Shown piece by piece: positions 52,202 through 62,642 of a stretch of 64,000 bases of DNA; positions within the stretch are counted from its first letter, which is position 1, and each line of letters starts with the position of its first letter. Where the stretch lies: the NCBI GenBank assembly GCA_945643635.1, contig CALZFC010000222.1:1-64000 (forward strand), read 5' to 3'. Under the pieces are notes generated by a model, which made no database searches, was not told the origin of the DNA, and saw nothing but the letters and a program-made list of their open reading frames with translations. The position numbers and the translations under genes were made by a program. Source of the stretch: Allodiplogaster sudhausi. Taxonomy: Eukaryota > Nematoda > Chromadorea > Rhabditida > Diplogasteridae.

Positions 52202-53344
52202 TTACCACAGTTGCTGCAGTTGCATTTGCTGTAATTGCTGCAATTGCTGTAATTGCCGCAGTTGATGCAGTTGCATTTGCTGTAATTGCTGCAGCTGCTG
52301 TAATTGCCGCAGTTGCTGCAGTTGCATTTGCTGTAATTGCTGCACTTGCTGAAATTGCCGCAGTTGCTGCAGTTGCATTTGCTGTAATTGCTGCAATTGC
52401 TGAAATTGCGGCAGTTGTTGCAGTTGCATTTGCTGTAATTGCTGCAGTTGCTGCAGTTGCATTTGCTGTAATTGCTGCAGTTGCTGTAATTGCCGCAGTT
52501 GTTGCAGTTGCATTTGCTGTAATTGCTGCAGTTGCTGCAATTGCTGAAATTGCTGCAGTTTCTGCAGTTGCATTTGCTGTAATTGCTGTAATTGCCGCAG
52601 TTGATGCAGTTGCATTTGCTGTAATTGCTGCAGTTGCTGCAATTGCTGAAATTGCTGCAGTTGCTGCAGTTGCATTTGCTGTAATTGCTGCAGTTGCTGT
52701 AATTGCCGCAGTTGTTGCAGTTGCATTTGCTGTAATTGCTGCAGTTGCTGTAATTGCCGCAGTTGCTGCAGTTGCATTTGCTGTAATTGCTTAGTTGCTG
52801 AAGTTGCTGTAATTGCCACAGTTGCTGCAGTTGCATTTGCTGTAATTGCTGCAATTGCTGCAATTGCCGCAGTTGCTGCAGTTGCATTTGCTGTAATTGC
52901 TGCAATTGCTGAAATTGCCGCAGTTGCTGCAGTTGCATTTGCTGTAATTGCTGCAGTTGCTGTAATTGCCGCAGTTGCTGCAGTTGCATTTGCTGTAATT
53001 GCTGCAGTTGCTGTAATTGCCGCAGTTGTTGCAGTTGCATTTGCTGTAATTGCTGCAGTTGCTGCAATTGCTGAATTGCTGCAGTTTCTGCAGTTGCATT
53101 TGCTGTAATTGCTGTAATTGCCGCAGTTGCTGCAGTTGCATTTGCTGTAATTGCTGCAGTTGCTGTAATTGCCGCAGTTGTTGCAGTTGCTGCAATTGCT
53201 GAAATTGCTGCAGTTGTTGCAGTTGCATTTGCTGTAATTGCTGCAGTTGCTGCAATTGCTGAAATTGCTGCAGTTGCTGCAGTTGCATTTGCTGTAATTG
53301 CTGTAATTGCCGCAGTTGATGCAGTTGCATTTGCTGTAATTGCT

Positions 53345-56300
53345 GCAGATGCTGTAATTGCCGCAGTTGTTGCAGTTGCATTTGCTGTAATTGCTGCAGT
53401 TGCTGCAATTGCTGAAATTGCTGCAGTTGCTGCAGTTGCATTTGCTGTAATTGCTGTAATTGCCGCAGTTGATGCAGTTGCATTTGCTGTAATTGCTGCA
53501 GTTGCTGTAATTGCCGCAGTTACTGCAGTTGCATTTGCTGTAATTGCCTCAGTTGCTGCAGTTGCTGTAATTACCACAGTTGCTGCAGTTGCATTTGCTG
53601 TAATTGCTGCAATTGCTGAAATTGCCGCAGTTGCTGCAGTTGCATTTGCTGTAATTGCTGCAATTGCTGAAATTGCCGCAGTTGCTGCAGTTTAATTTGC
53701 TGTAATTGCTGCAGTTGCTGTAATTGCCGCAGTTGTTGCAGTTGCATTTGCTGTAATTGCTGCAGTTGCTGAAATTGCTGCAGTTTCTGCAGTTGCATTT
53801 GCTGTAATTGCCGCAGTTAATGCAGTTGCATTTGCTGTAATTGCTGTAATTGCCGCAGTTGATGCAGTTGCATTTGCTGTAATTGCTGCAGTTGCTGTAA
53901 TTGCCGCAGTTGCTGCAGTTGCATTTGCTGTAATTGCTGCAGTTGCTGCAGTTGCTGTAATTACCACAGTTGCTGCAGTTGCATTTGCTGTAATTGCTGC
54001 AATTGCTGAAATTGCCGCAGTTGCTGCAGTTGCATTTGCTGTAATTGCTGCAATTGCTGAAATTGCCGCAGTTGCTGCAGTTGCATTTGCTGTAATTGCT
54101 GCAGTTGCTGTAATTGCCGCAGTTGCTGCATTTGCATTTGCTGTAATTGCTGCAATTGCTGCAGTTGCTGTAATTACCACAGTTGCTGCAGTTGCATTTG
54201 CTGTAATTGCTGCAATTGCTGTAATTGCCGCAGTTGATGCAGTTGCATTTGCTGTAATTGCTGCAGTTGCTGTAATTGCCGCAGTTGCTGCAGTTGCATT
54301 TGCTGTAATTGCTGCAGTTGCTGTAATTGCCGCAGTTGCTGCATTTGCATTTGCTGTAATTGCTGCAGTTGCTGCAGTTGCTGTAATTGCCACAGTTGCT
54401 GCAGTTGCATTTGCTGTAATTGCTGCAATTGCTGTAATTGCCGCAGTTGATGCAGTTGCATTTGCTGTAATTGCTGCAGCTGCTGTAATTGCCGCAGTTG
54501 CTGCAGTTGCATTTGCTGTAATTGCTGCACTTGCTGAAATTGCCGCAGTTGCTGCAGTTGCATTTGCTGTAATTGCTGCAATTGCTGAAATTGCGGCAGT
54601 TGTTGCAGTTGCATTTGCTGTAATTGCTGCAGTTGCTGCAGTTGCATTTGCTGTAATTGCTGCAGTTGCTGTAATTGCCGCAGTTGTTGCAGTTGCATTT
54701 GCTGTAATTGCTGCAGTTGCTGCAATTGCTGAAATTGCTGCAGTTTCTGCAGTTGCATTTGCTGTAATTGCTGTAATTGCCGCAGTTGATGCAGTTGCAT
54801 TTGCTGTAATTGCTGCAGTTGCTGTAATTGCCGCAGTTGCTGCAGTTGCATTTGCTGTAATTGCCTCAGTTGCTGCAGTTGCTGTAATTACCACAGTTGC
54901 TGCAGTTGCATTTGCTGTAATTGCTGCAATTGCTGAAATTGCCGCAGTTGCTGCAGTTGCATTTGCTGTAATTGCTGCAATTGCTGAAATTGCCGCAGTT
55001 GCTGCAGTTGCATTTGCTGTAATTGCTGCAGTTGCTGTAATTGCCGCAGTTGCTGCATTTGCATTTGCTGTAATTGCTGCAGTTGCTGCAGTTGCTGTAA
55101 TTACCACAGTTGCTGCAGTTGCATTTGCTGTAATTGCTGCAATTGCTGTAATTGCCGCAGTTGATGCAGTTGCATTTGCTGTAATTGCTGCAGTTGCTGT
55201 AATTGCCGCAGTTGCTGCAGTTGCATTTGCTGTAATTGCTGCAGTTGCTGCAGTTGCTGTAATTGCCACAGTTGCTGCAGTTGCATTTGCTGTAATTGCT
55301 GCAATTGCTGTAATTGCCGCAGTTGCTGCAGTTGCATTTGCTGTAATTGCTGCAGTTGCTGTAATTGCCGCAGTTGCTGCAGTTGCATTTGCTGTAATTG
55401 CTGCAGTTGCTGAAATTGCCGCAGTTGCTGCAGTTGCATTTGCTGTAATTGCTGCAATTGCTGAAATTGCGGCAGTTGTTGCAGTTGCATTTGCTGTAAT
55501 TGCTGCAGTTGCTGCAGTTGCATTTGCTGTAATTGCTGCAGTTGCTGTAATTGCCGCAGTTGTTGCAGTTGCATTTGCTGTAATTGCTGCAGTTGCTGCA
55601 ATTGCTGAAATTGCTGCAGTTTCTGCAGTTGCATTTGCTGTAATTGCTGTAATTGCCGCAGTTGATGCAGTTGCATTTGCTGTAATTGCTGCAGTTGCTG
55701 CAATTGCTGAAATTGCTGCAGTTTCTGCAGTTGCATTTGCTGTAATTGCTGTAATTGCCGCAGTTGATGCAGTTGCATTTGCTGTAATTGCTGCAGTTGC
55801 TGTAATTGCCGCAGTTGCTGCAGTTGCATTTGCTGTAATTGCTCAGTTGCTGCAGTTGCTGTAATTGCCACAGTTGCTGCAGTTGCATTTGCTGTAATTG
55901 CTGCAATTGCTGAAATTGCCGCAGTTGCTGCAGTTGCATTTGCTGTAATTGCTGCAATTGCTGAAATTGCCGCAGTTGCTGCAGTTGCATTTGCTGTAAT
56001 TGCTGCAGTTGCTGTAATTGCCGCAGTTGCTGCATTTGCATTTGCTGTAATTGCTGCAGTTGCTGCAGTTGCTGTAATTACCACAGTTGCTGCAGTTGCA
56101 TTTGCTGTAATTGCTGCAATTGCTGTAATTGCCGCAGTTGATGCAGTTGCATTTGCTGTAATTGCTGCAGTTGCTGTAATTGCCGCAGTTGCTGCAGTTG
56201 CATTTGCTGTAATTGCTGCAGTTGCTGTAATTGCCGCAGTTGCTGCAGTTGCATTTGCTGTAATTGCTGCAGTTGCTGCAGTTGCTGTAATTACCACAGT

Positions 56301-59300
56301 TGCTGCAGTTGCATTTGCTGTAATTGCTGCAATTGCTGTAATTGCCGCAGTTGATGCAGTTGCATTTGCTGTAATTGCTGCAGTTGCTGTAATTGCCGCA
56401 GTTGCTGCAGTTGCATTTGCTGTAATTGCTGCAGTTGCTGAAATTGCCGCAGTTGCTGCAGTTGCATTTGCTGTAATTGCTGCAATTGCTGAAATTGCCG
56501 CAGTTGTTGCAGTTGCATTTGCTGTAATTGCTGCAGTTGCTGCAGTTGCATTTGCTGTAATTGCTGCAGTTGCTGTAATTGCCGCAGTTGCTGCAGTTGC
56601 ATTTGCTGTAATTGCTGCAGTTGCTGTAATTGCCGCAGTTGCTGCAGTTGCATTTGCTGTAATTGCTGCAGTTGCTGTAATTGCCGCAGTTGCTGCAGTT
56701 GCATTTGCTGTAATTGCTGCAGTTGCTAAATTGCCGCAGTTGCTGCAGTTGCATTTGCTGTAATTGCTGCAATTGCTGAAATTGCCGCAGTTGCTGCAGT
56801 TGCATTTGCTGTAATTGCTGCAGTTGCTGTAATTGCCGCAGTTGCTGCAGTTGCATTTGCTGTAATTGCTGCAGTTGCTGCAATTGCTGAAATTGCTGCA
56901 GTTTCTGCAGTTGCATTTGCTGTAATTGCTGTAATTGCCGCAGTTGATGCAGTTGCATTTGCTGTAATTGCTGCAGTTGCTGCAGTTGCTGTAATTGCCA
57001 CAGTTGCTGCAGTTGCATTTGCTGTAATTGCTGCAATTGCTGTAATTGCCGCAGTTGATGCAGTTGCATTTGCTGTAATTGCTGCAGTTGCTGTAATTGC
57101 CGCAGTTGCTGCAGTTGCATTTGCTGTAATTGCTGCAGTTGCTGAAATTGCCGCAGTTGCTGCAGTTGCATTTGCTGTAATTGCTGCAATTGCTGAAATT
57201 GCGGCAGTTGTTGCAGTTGCATTTGCTGTAATTGCTGCAGTTGCATTTGCTGTAATTGCTGCAGTTGCTGTAATTGCCGCAGTTGTTGCAGTTGCATTTG
57301 CTGTAATTGCTGCAGTTGCTGCAATTGCTGAAATTGCTGCAGTTTCTGCAGTTGCATTTGCTGTAATTGCTGTAATTGCCGCAGTTGATGCAGTTGCATT
57401 TGCTGTAATTGCTGCAGTTGCTGCAATTGCTGAAATTGCCGCAGTTGCTGCAGTTGCATTTGCTGTAATTGCTGCAGTTGCTGTAATTGCCGCAGTTGTT
57501 GCAGTTGCATTTGCTGTAATTGCTGCAGTTGCTGCAATTGCTGAAATTGCTGCAGTTGCTGCAGTTGCATTTGCTGTAATTGCTGAAATTGCCGCAGTTG
57601 CTGCAGTTGCATTTGCTGTAATTGCTGCAGTTGCTGTAATTGCCGCAGTTGTTGCAGTTGCATTTGCTGTAATTGCTGCAGTTGCTGCAATTGCTGAATT
57701 GCTGCAGTTGCTGCAGTTGCATTTGCTGTAATTGCTGCAGTTGCTGTAATTGCCGCAGTTGTTGCAGTTGCATTTGCTGTAATTGCTGCAGTTGCTGCAA
57801 TTGCTGAAATTGCTGCAGTTGTTGCATTGCATTTGCTGTAATTGCTGCAGTTGCTGTAATTGCCGCAGTTGCTGCAGTTGCATTTGCTGTAATTGCTGCA
57901 GTTGCTGCAATTGCTGAAATTGCTGCAGTTGTTGCAGTTGCATTTGCTGTAATTGCTGCAGTTGCTGCAATTGCTGAAATTGCTGCAGTTGCTGCAGTTG
58001 CATTTGCTGTAATTGCTGTAATTGCCGCAGTTGATGCAGTTGCATTTGCTGTAATTGCTGCAGTTGCTGTAATTGCCGCAGTTGCTGCATTTGCATTTGC
58101 TGTAATTGCTGCAGTTGCTGTAATTGCCGCAGTTGCTGCAGTTGCATTTGCTGTAATTGCTGCAATTGCTGTAATTGCCGCAGTTGCTGCAGTTGCATTT
58201 GCTGTAATTGCTGCAGCTGCTGTAATTGCCGCAGTTGCTGCAGTTGCATTTGCTGTAATTGCTGCAATTGCTGAAATTGCGGCAGTTGTTGCAGTTGCAT
58301 TTGCTGTAATTGCTGCAGTTGCTGCAGTTGCATTTGCTGTAATTGCTGCAGTTGCTGTAATTGCCGCAGTTGTTGCAGTTGCATTTGCTGTAATTGCTGC
58401 AGTTGCTGCAATTGCTGAAATTGCTGCAGTTTCTGCAGTTGCATTTGCTGTAATTGCTGTAATTGCCGCAGTTGATGCAGTTGCATTTGCTGTAATTGCT
58501 GCAGTTGCTGCAATTGCTGAAATTGCTGCAGTTGCTGCAGTTGCATTTGCTGTAATTGCTGCAGTTGCTGTAATTGCCGCAGTTGTTGCAGTTGCATTTG
58601 CTGTAATTGCTGCAGTTGCTGTAATTGCCGCAGTTGCTGCAGTTGCATTTGCTGTAATTGCTGCACTTGCTGAAATTGCCGCAGTTGCTGCAGTTGCATT
58701 TGCTGTAATTGCTGCAATTGCTGAAATTGCCGCAGTTGCTGCAGTTGCATTTGCTGTAATTGCTGCAGTTGCTGTAATTGCCGCAGTTGCTGCATTTGCA
58801 TTTGCTGAAATTGCTGCAGTTTCTGCAGTTGCATTTGCTGTAATTGCTGTAATTGCCGCAGTTGATGCAGTTACATTTGCTGTAATTGCTGCAGTTGCTG
58901 CAGTTGCTGTAATTGCCACAGTTGCTGCAGTTGCATTTGCTGTAATTGCTGCAATTGCTGTAATTGCCGCAGTTGATGCAGTTGCATTTGCTGTAATTGC
59001 TGCAGTTGCTGTAATTGCCGCAGTTGCTGCAGTTGCATTTGCTGTAATTGCTGCACTTGCTGAAATTGCCGCAGTTGCTGCAGTTGCATTTGCTGTAATT
59101 GCTGCAATTGCTGAAATTGCCGCAGTTGTTGCAGTTGCATTTGCTGTAATTGCTGCAGTTGCTGTAATTGCCGCAGTTGTTGCAGTTGCATTTGCTGTAA
59201 TTGCTGCAGTTGCTGCAATTGCTGAAATTGCTGCAGTTTCTGCAGTTGCATTTGCTGTAATTGCTGTAATTGCCGCAGTTGATGCAGTTACATTTGCTGT

Positions 59301-59520
59301 AATTGCTGCAGTTGCTGCAATTGCTGAAATTGCCGCAGTTGCTGCATTTGCATTTGCTGTAATTGCTGCAGTTGCTGTAATTGCCGCAGTTGTTGCAGTT
59401 GCATTTGCTGTAATTGCTGCAGTTGCTGCAATTGCTGAAATTGCTGCAGTTTCTACAGTTGCATTTGCTGTAATTGCTGAAATTGCCGCAGTTGCTGCAG
59501 TTGCATTTGCTGTAATTGCT
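53345..59520. repeat. Large higher-order unit D (6176 bp between landmarks)
   Basis: The unit is bounded by GCAGATGCTG at 53345 and 59521. It starts like A-C: TTTAAT at 53688, CAGTTAATG at 53814 and a 213-bp pair from 53961. Its right half lacks the CTTAG landmark and instead belongs to the ~4.2-kb repeat system that continues to the window end. TTTAAT is not seen after 53688. The unit therefore seems to be a junction between the 6-7 kb family and a shorter 4.2-kb family. Confidence 0.65.
53961..54386. repeat. Tandem pair of the 213-bp subunit
   Basis: Subunit starts at 53961 and 54174 are s, and the one at 54387 is TTGCCACAG; spacing is 213 bp both times. The h-a-d-b-a module before 54174 is shared with the matching pairs in units A, B and C. 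Confidence 0.86.
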
Positions 59521-62014
59521 GCAGATGCTGTAATTGCCGCAGTTGTTGCAGTTGCATTTGCTGTAATTGCTGCAGTTGCTGCAATTGCTGAAATTGCTGC
59601 AGTTGCTGCAGTTGCATTTGCTGTAATTGCTGCAGTTGCTGTAATTGCCGCAGTTGTTGCAGTTGCATTTGCTGTAATTGCTGCAGTTGCTGCAATTGCT
59701 GAAATTGCTGCAGTTGTTGCATTTGCATTTGCTGTAATTGCTGCAGTTGCTGTAATTGCCGCAGTTGTTGCAGTTGCATTTGCTGTAATTGCTGCAGTTG
59801 CTGCAATTGCTGAAATTGCTGCAGTTGTTGCAGTTGCATTTGCTGTAATTGCTGCAGTTGCTGCAATTGCTGAAATTGATGCAGTTGCTGCAGTTGCATT
59901 TGCTGTAATTGCTGTAATTGCCGCAGTTGATGCAGTTGCATTTGCTGTAATTGCTGCAGATGCTGTAATTGCCGCAGTTGCTGCATTGCATTTGCTGTAA
60001 TTGCTGCAGTTGCTGTAATTGCCGCAGTTGTTGCAGTTGCATTTGCTGTAATTGCTGCAGTTGCTGCAATTGCTGAAATTGCTGCAGTTTCTACAGTTGC
60101 ATTTGCTGTAATTGCCGCAGTTGATGCAGTTGCATTTGCTGTAATTGCCTCAGTTGCTGCAGTTGCTGTAATTACCACAGTTGCTGCAGTTGCATTTGCT
60201 GTAATTGCTGCAATTGCTGAAATTGCCGCAGTTGCTGCAGTTGCATTTGCTGTAATTGCTGCAATTGCTGAATTGCCGCAGTTGCTGCAGTTGCATTTGC
60301 TGTAATTGCTGCAGTTGCTGTAATTGCCGCAGTTGCTGCATTTGCATTTGCTGTAATTGCTGCAGTTGCTGTAATTGCCACAGTTGCTGCAGTTGCATTT
60401 GCTGTAATTGCTGCAATTGCTGTAATTGCCGCAGTTGATGCAGTTGCATTTGCTGTAATTGCTGCAGTTGCAGTAATTGCCGCAGTTGCTGCAGTTGCAT
60501 TTGCTGTAATTGCTGCAGTTGCTGTAATTGCCGCAGTTGCTGCATTTGCATTTGCTGTAATTGCTGCAGTTGCTGCAGTTGCTGTAATTACCACAGTTGC
60601 TGCAGTTGCATTTGCTGTAATTGCTGCAATTGCTGTAATTGCCGCAGTTGATGCAGTTGCATTTGCTGTAATTGCTGCAGCTGCTGTAATTGCCGCAGTT
60701 GCTGCAGTTGCATTTGCTGTAATTGCTGCAGTTGCTGAAATTGCCGCAGTTGCTGCAGTTGCATTTGCTGTAATTGCTGCAATTGCTGAAATTGCGGCAG
60801 TTGTTGCAGTTGCATTTGCTGTAATTGCTGCAGTTGCTGCAGTTGCATTTGCTGTAATTGCTGCAGTTGCTGTAATTGCCGCAGTTGCTGCAGTTGCATT
60901 TGCTGTAATTGCTGCAGTTGCTGCAATTGCTGAAATTGCTGCAGTTTCTGCAGTTGCATTTGCTGTAATTGCTGTAATTGCCGCAGTTGATGCAGTTGCA
61001 TTTGCTGTAATTGCTGCAGTTGCTGCAGTTGCTGTAATTGCCACAGTTGCTGCAGTTGCATTTGCTGTAATTGCTGCAATTGCTGTAATTGCCGCAGTTG
61101 CTGCAGTTGCATTTGCTGTAATTGCTGCAGTTGCTGTAATTGCCGCAGTTGCTGCAGTTGCATTTGCTGTAATTGCTGCAGTTGCTGCAATTGCTGAAAT
61201 TGCTGCAGTTGCTGCAGTTGCATTTGCTGTAATTGCTGTAATTGCCGCAGTTGATGCAGTTGCATTTGCTGTAATTGCTGCAGTTGCTGTAATTGCCGCA
61301 GTTGCTGCAGTTGCATTTGCTGTAATTGCTGCAGTTGCTGAAATTGCCGCAGTTGCTGCAGTTGCATTTGCTGTAATTGCTGCAATTGCTGAAATTGCCG
61401 CAGTTGTTGCAGTTGCATTTGCTGTAATTGCTGCAGTTGCATTTGCTGTAATTGCTGCAGTTGCTGTAATTGCCGCAGTTGTTGCAGTTGCATTTGCTGT
61501 AATTGCTGCAGTTGCTGCAATTGCTGAAATTGCTGCAGTTTCTGCAGTTGCATTTGCTGTAATTGCTGTAATTGCCGCAGTTGCTGCAGTTGCATTTGCT
61601 GTAATTGCTGCAGTTGCTGCAATTGCTGAAATTGCCGCAGTTGCTGCAGTTGCATTTGCTGTAATTGCTGCAGTTGCTGTAATTGCCGCAGTTGTTGCAG
61701 TTGCATTTGCTGTAATTGCTGCAGTTGCTGCAATTGCTGAAATTGCTGCAGTTGCTGCAGTTGCATTTGCTGTAATTGCTGTAATTGCCGCAGTTGCTGC
61801 AGTTGCATTTGCTGTAATTGCTGCAGTTGCTGTAATTGCCGCAGTTGTTGCAGTTGCATTTGCTGTAATTGCTGCAGTTGCTGCAATTGCTGAAATTGCT
61901 GCAGTTGCTGCAGTTGCATTTGCTGTAATTGCTGCAGTTGCTGTAATTGCCGCAGTTGCTGCAGTTGCATTTGCTGTAATTGCTGCAGTTGCTGCAATTG
62001 CTGAAATTGCTGCA
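57818..62014. repeat. ~4.2-kb repeat, copy 1
   Basis: Rare variants recur at a fixed offset: GCACTTG 58663 to 62861, GCGGCAG 58279 to 62477, the GCTGAAATTG string following CATTTGCATTT 58804 to 63002, GCAGATGCTG 59521 to 63719 and GTTGTTGCATTT 59713 to 63911, all exactly 4198 bp. Left of 57826 the offset is 4197, explained by one lost T in CATTGCATTT. Further left it is 4196 near 57201, and 4043 near 56997, where copy 2 holds three extra modules (51+60+42=153 bp). Confidence 0.85.
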
Positions 62015-62642
62015 GTTGCTGCATTTGCATTTGCTGTAATTGCTGCAGTTGCTGTAATTGCCGCAGTTGTTGCAGTTGCATTTGCTGTAATTGCTGCAGT
62101 TGCTGCAATTGCTGAAATTGCTGCAGTTGTTGCAGTTGCATTTGCTGTAATTGCTGCAGTTGCTGCAATTGCTGAAATTGCTGCAGTTGCTGCAGTTGCA
62201 TTTGCTGTAATTGCTGTAATTGCCGCAGTTGATGCAGTTGCATTTGCTGTAATTGCTGCAGTTGCTGTAATTGCCGCAGTTGCTGCAGTTGCATTTGCTG
62301 TAATTGCTGCAGTTGCTGTAATTGCCGCAGTTGCTGCAGTTGCATTTGCTGTAATTGCTGCAATTGCTGTAATTGCCGCAGTTGATGCAGTTGCATTTGC
62401 TGTAATTGCTGCAGTTGCTGTAATTGCCGCAGTTGCTGCAGTTGCATTTGCTGTAATTGCTGCAGTTGCTGAAATTGCGGCAGTTGTTGCAGTTGCATTT
62501 GCTGTAATTGCTGCAGTTGCTGCAGTTGCATTTGCTGTAATTGCTGCAGTTGCTGTAATTGCCGCAGTTGTTGCAGTTGCATTTGCTGTAATTGCTGCAG
62601 TTGCTGCAATTGCTGAAATTGCTGCAGTTTCTGCAGTTGCAT
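60588..62642 (-). other. Repeat-derived open frame of 684 codons, (LQQ)n; probably not a gene
   Basis: Read on the minus strand this stretch gives leucine-glutamine-glutamine triplets with module peptides such as MQLQQLRQLQQLQQLQQ (17 residues per 51 bp). It is the longest run I see in this single frame without a frame switch. It ends at LW-stop because the s 9-mer turns CGG-CAA into TGG-TAA. The composition would suit a glutamine-rich coiled coil or aggregation-prone protein. There is no start context beyond the ATG that every h 6-mer supplies, no signal peptide and no other domain. The other two minus-strand frames are also open over most of this stretch, and close relatives of the sequence elsewhere carry frameshifts. 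I give coding status little weight. Confidence 0.12.

Larger units (their letters stand above)
45918..53344. repeat. Large higher-order unit C (7427 bp)
   Basis: The unit runs between GCAGATGCTG landmarks at 45918 and 53345. TTTAAT 46261 to 53688 gives 7427, CTTAG type 45363 to 52789 gives 7426, GCTGAAT 45644 to 53070 gives 7426 and the fused-module landmark 43960 to 51384 gives 7424. The TTTAAT landmark at 46261 has lost one A. This accounts for the one-base shift of the next landmark, CAGTTAATG, which lies at 39331, 46386 and 53814 (spacings 7055 and 7428). The central block is 5123 bp and contains an internal 1959-bp duplication; the right flank (51384 to 53688) is again 2304 bp. Confidence 0.86.

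Noticed and set aside
55843..60069. Open frame of 1408 codons on the minus strand, the longest in the window
   Set aside because: It passes through all three repeat frames (NCS, ITA and LQQ types) by way of one-base indels, has no non-repeat segment and starts at a TTG/ATG-like word inherent to the array. Its length follows from the lack of stops in the repeat words.
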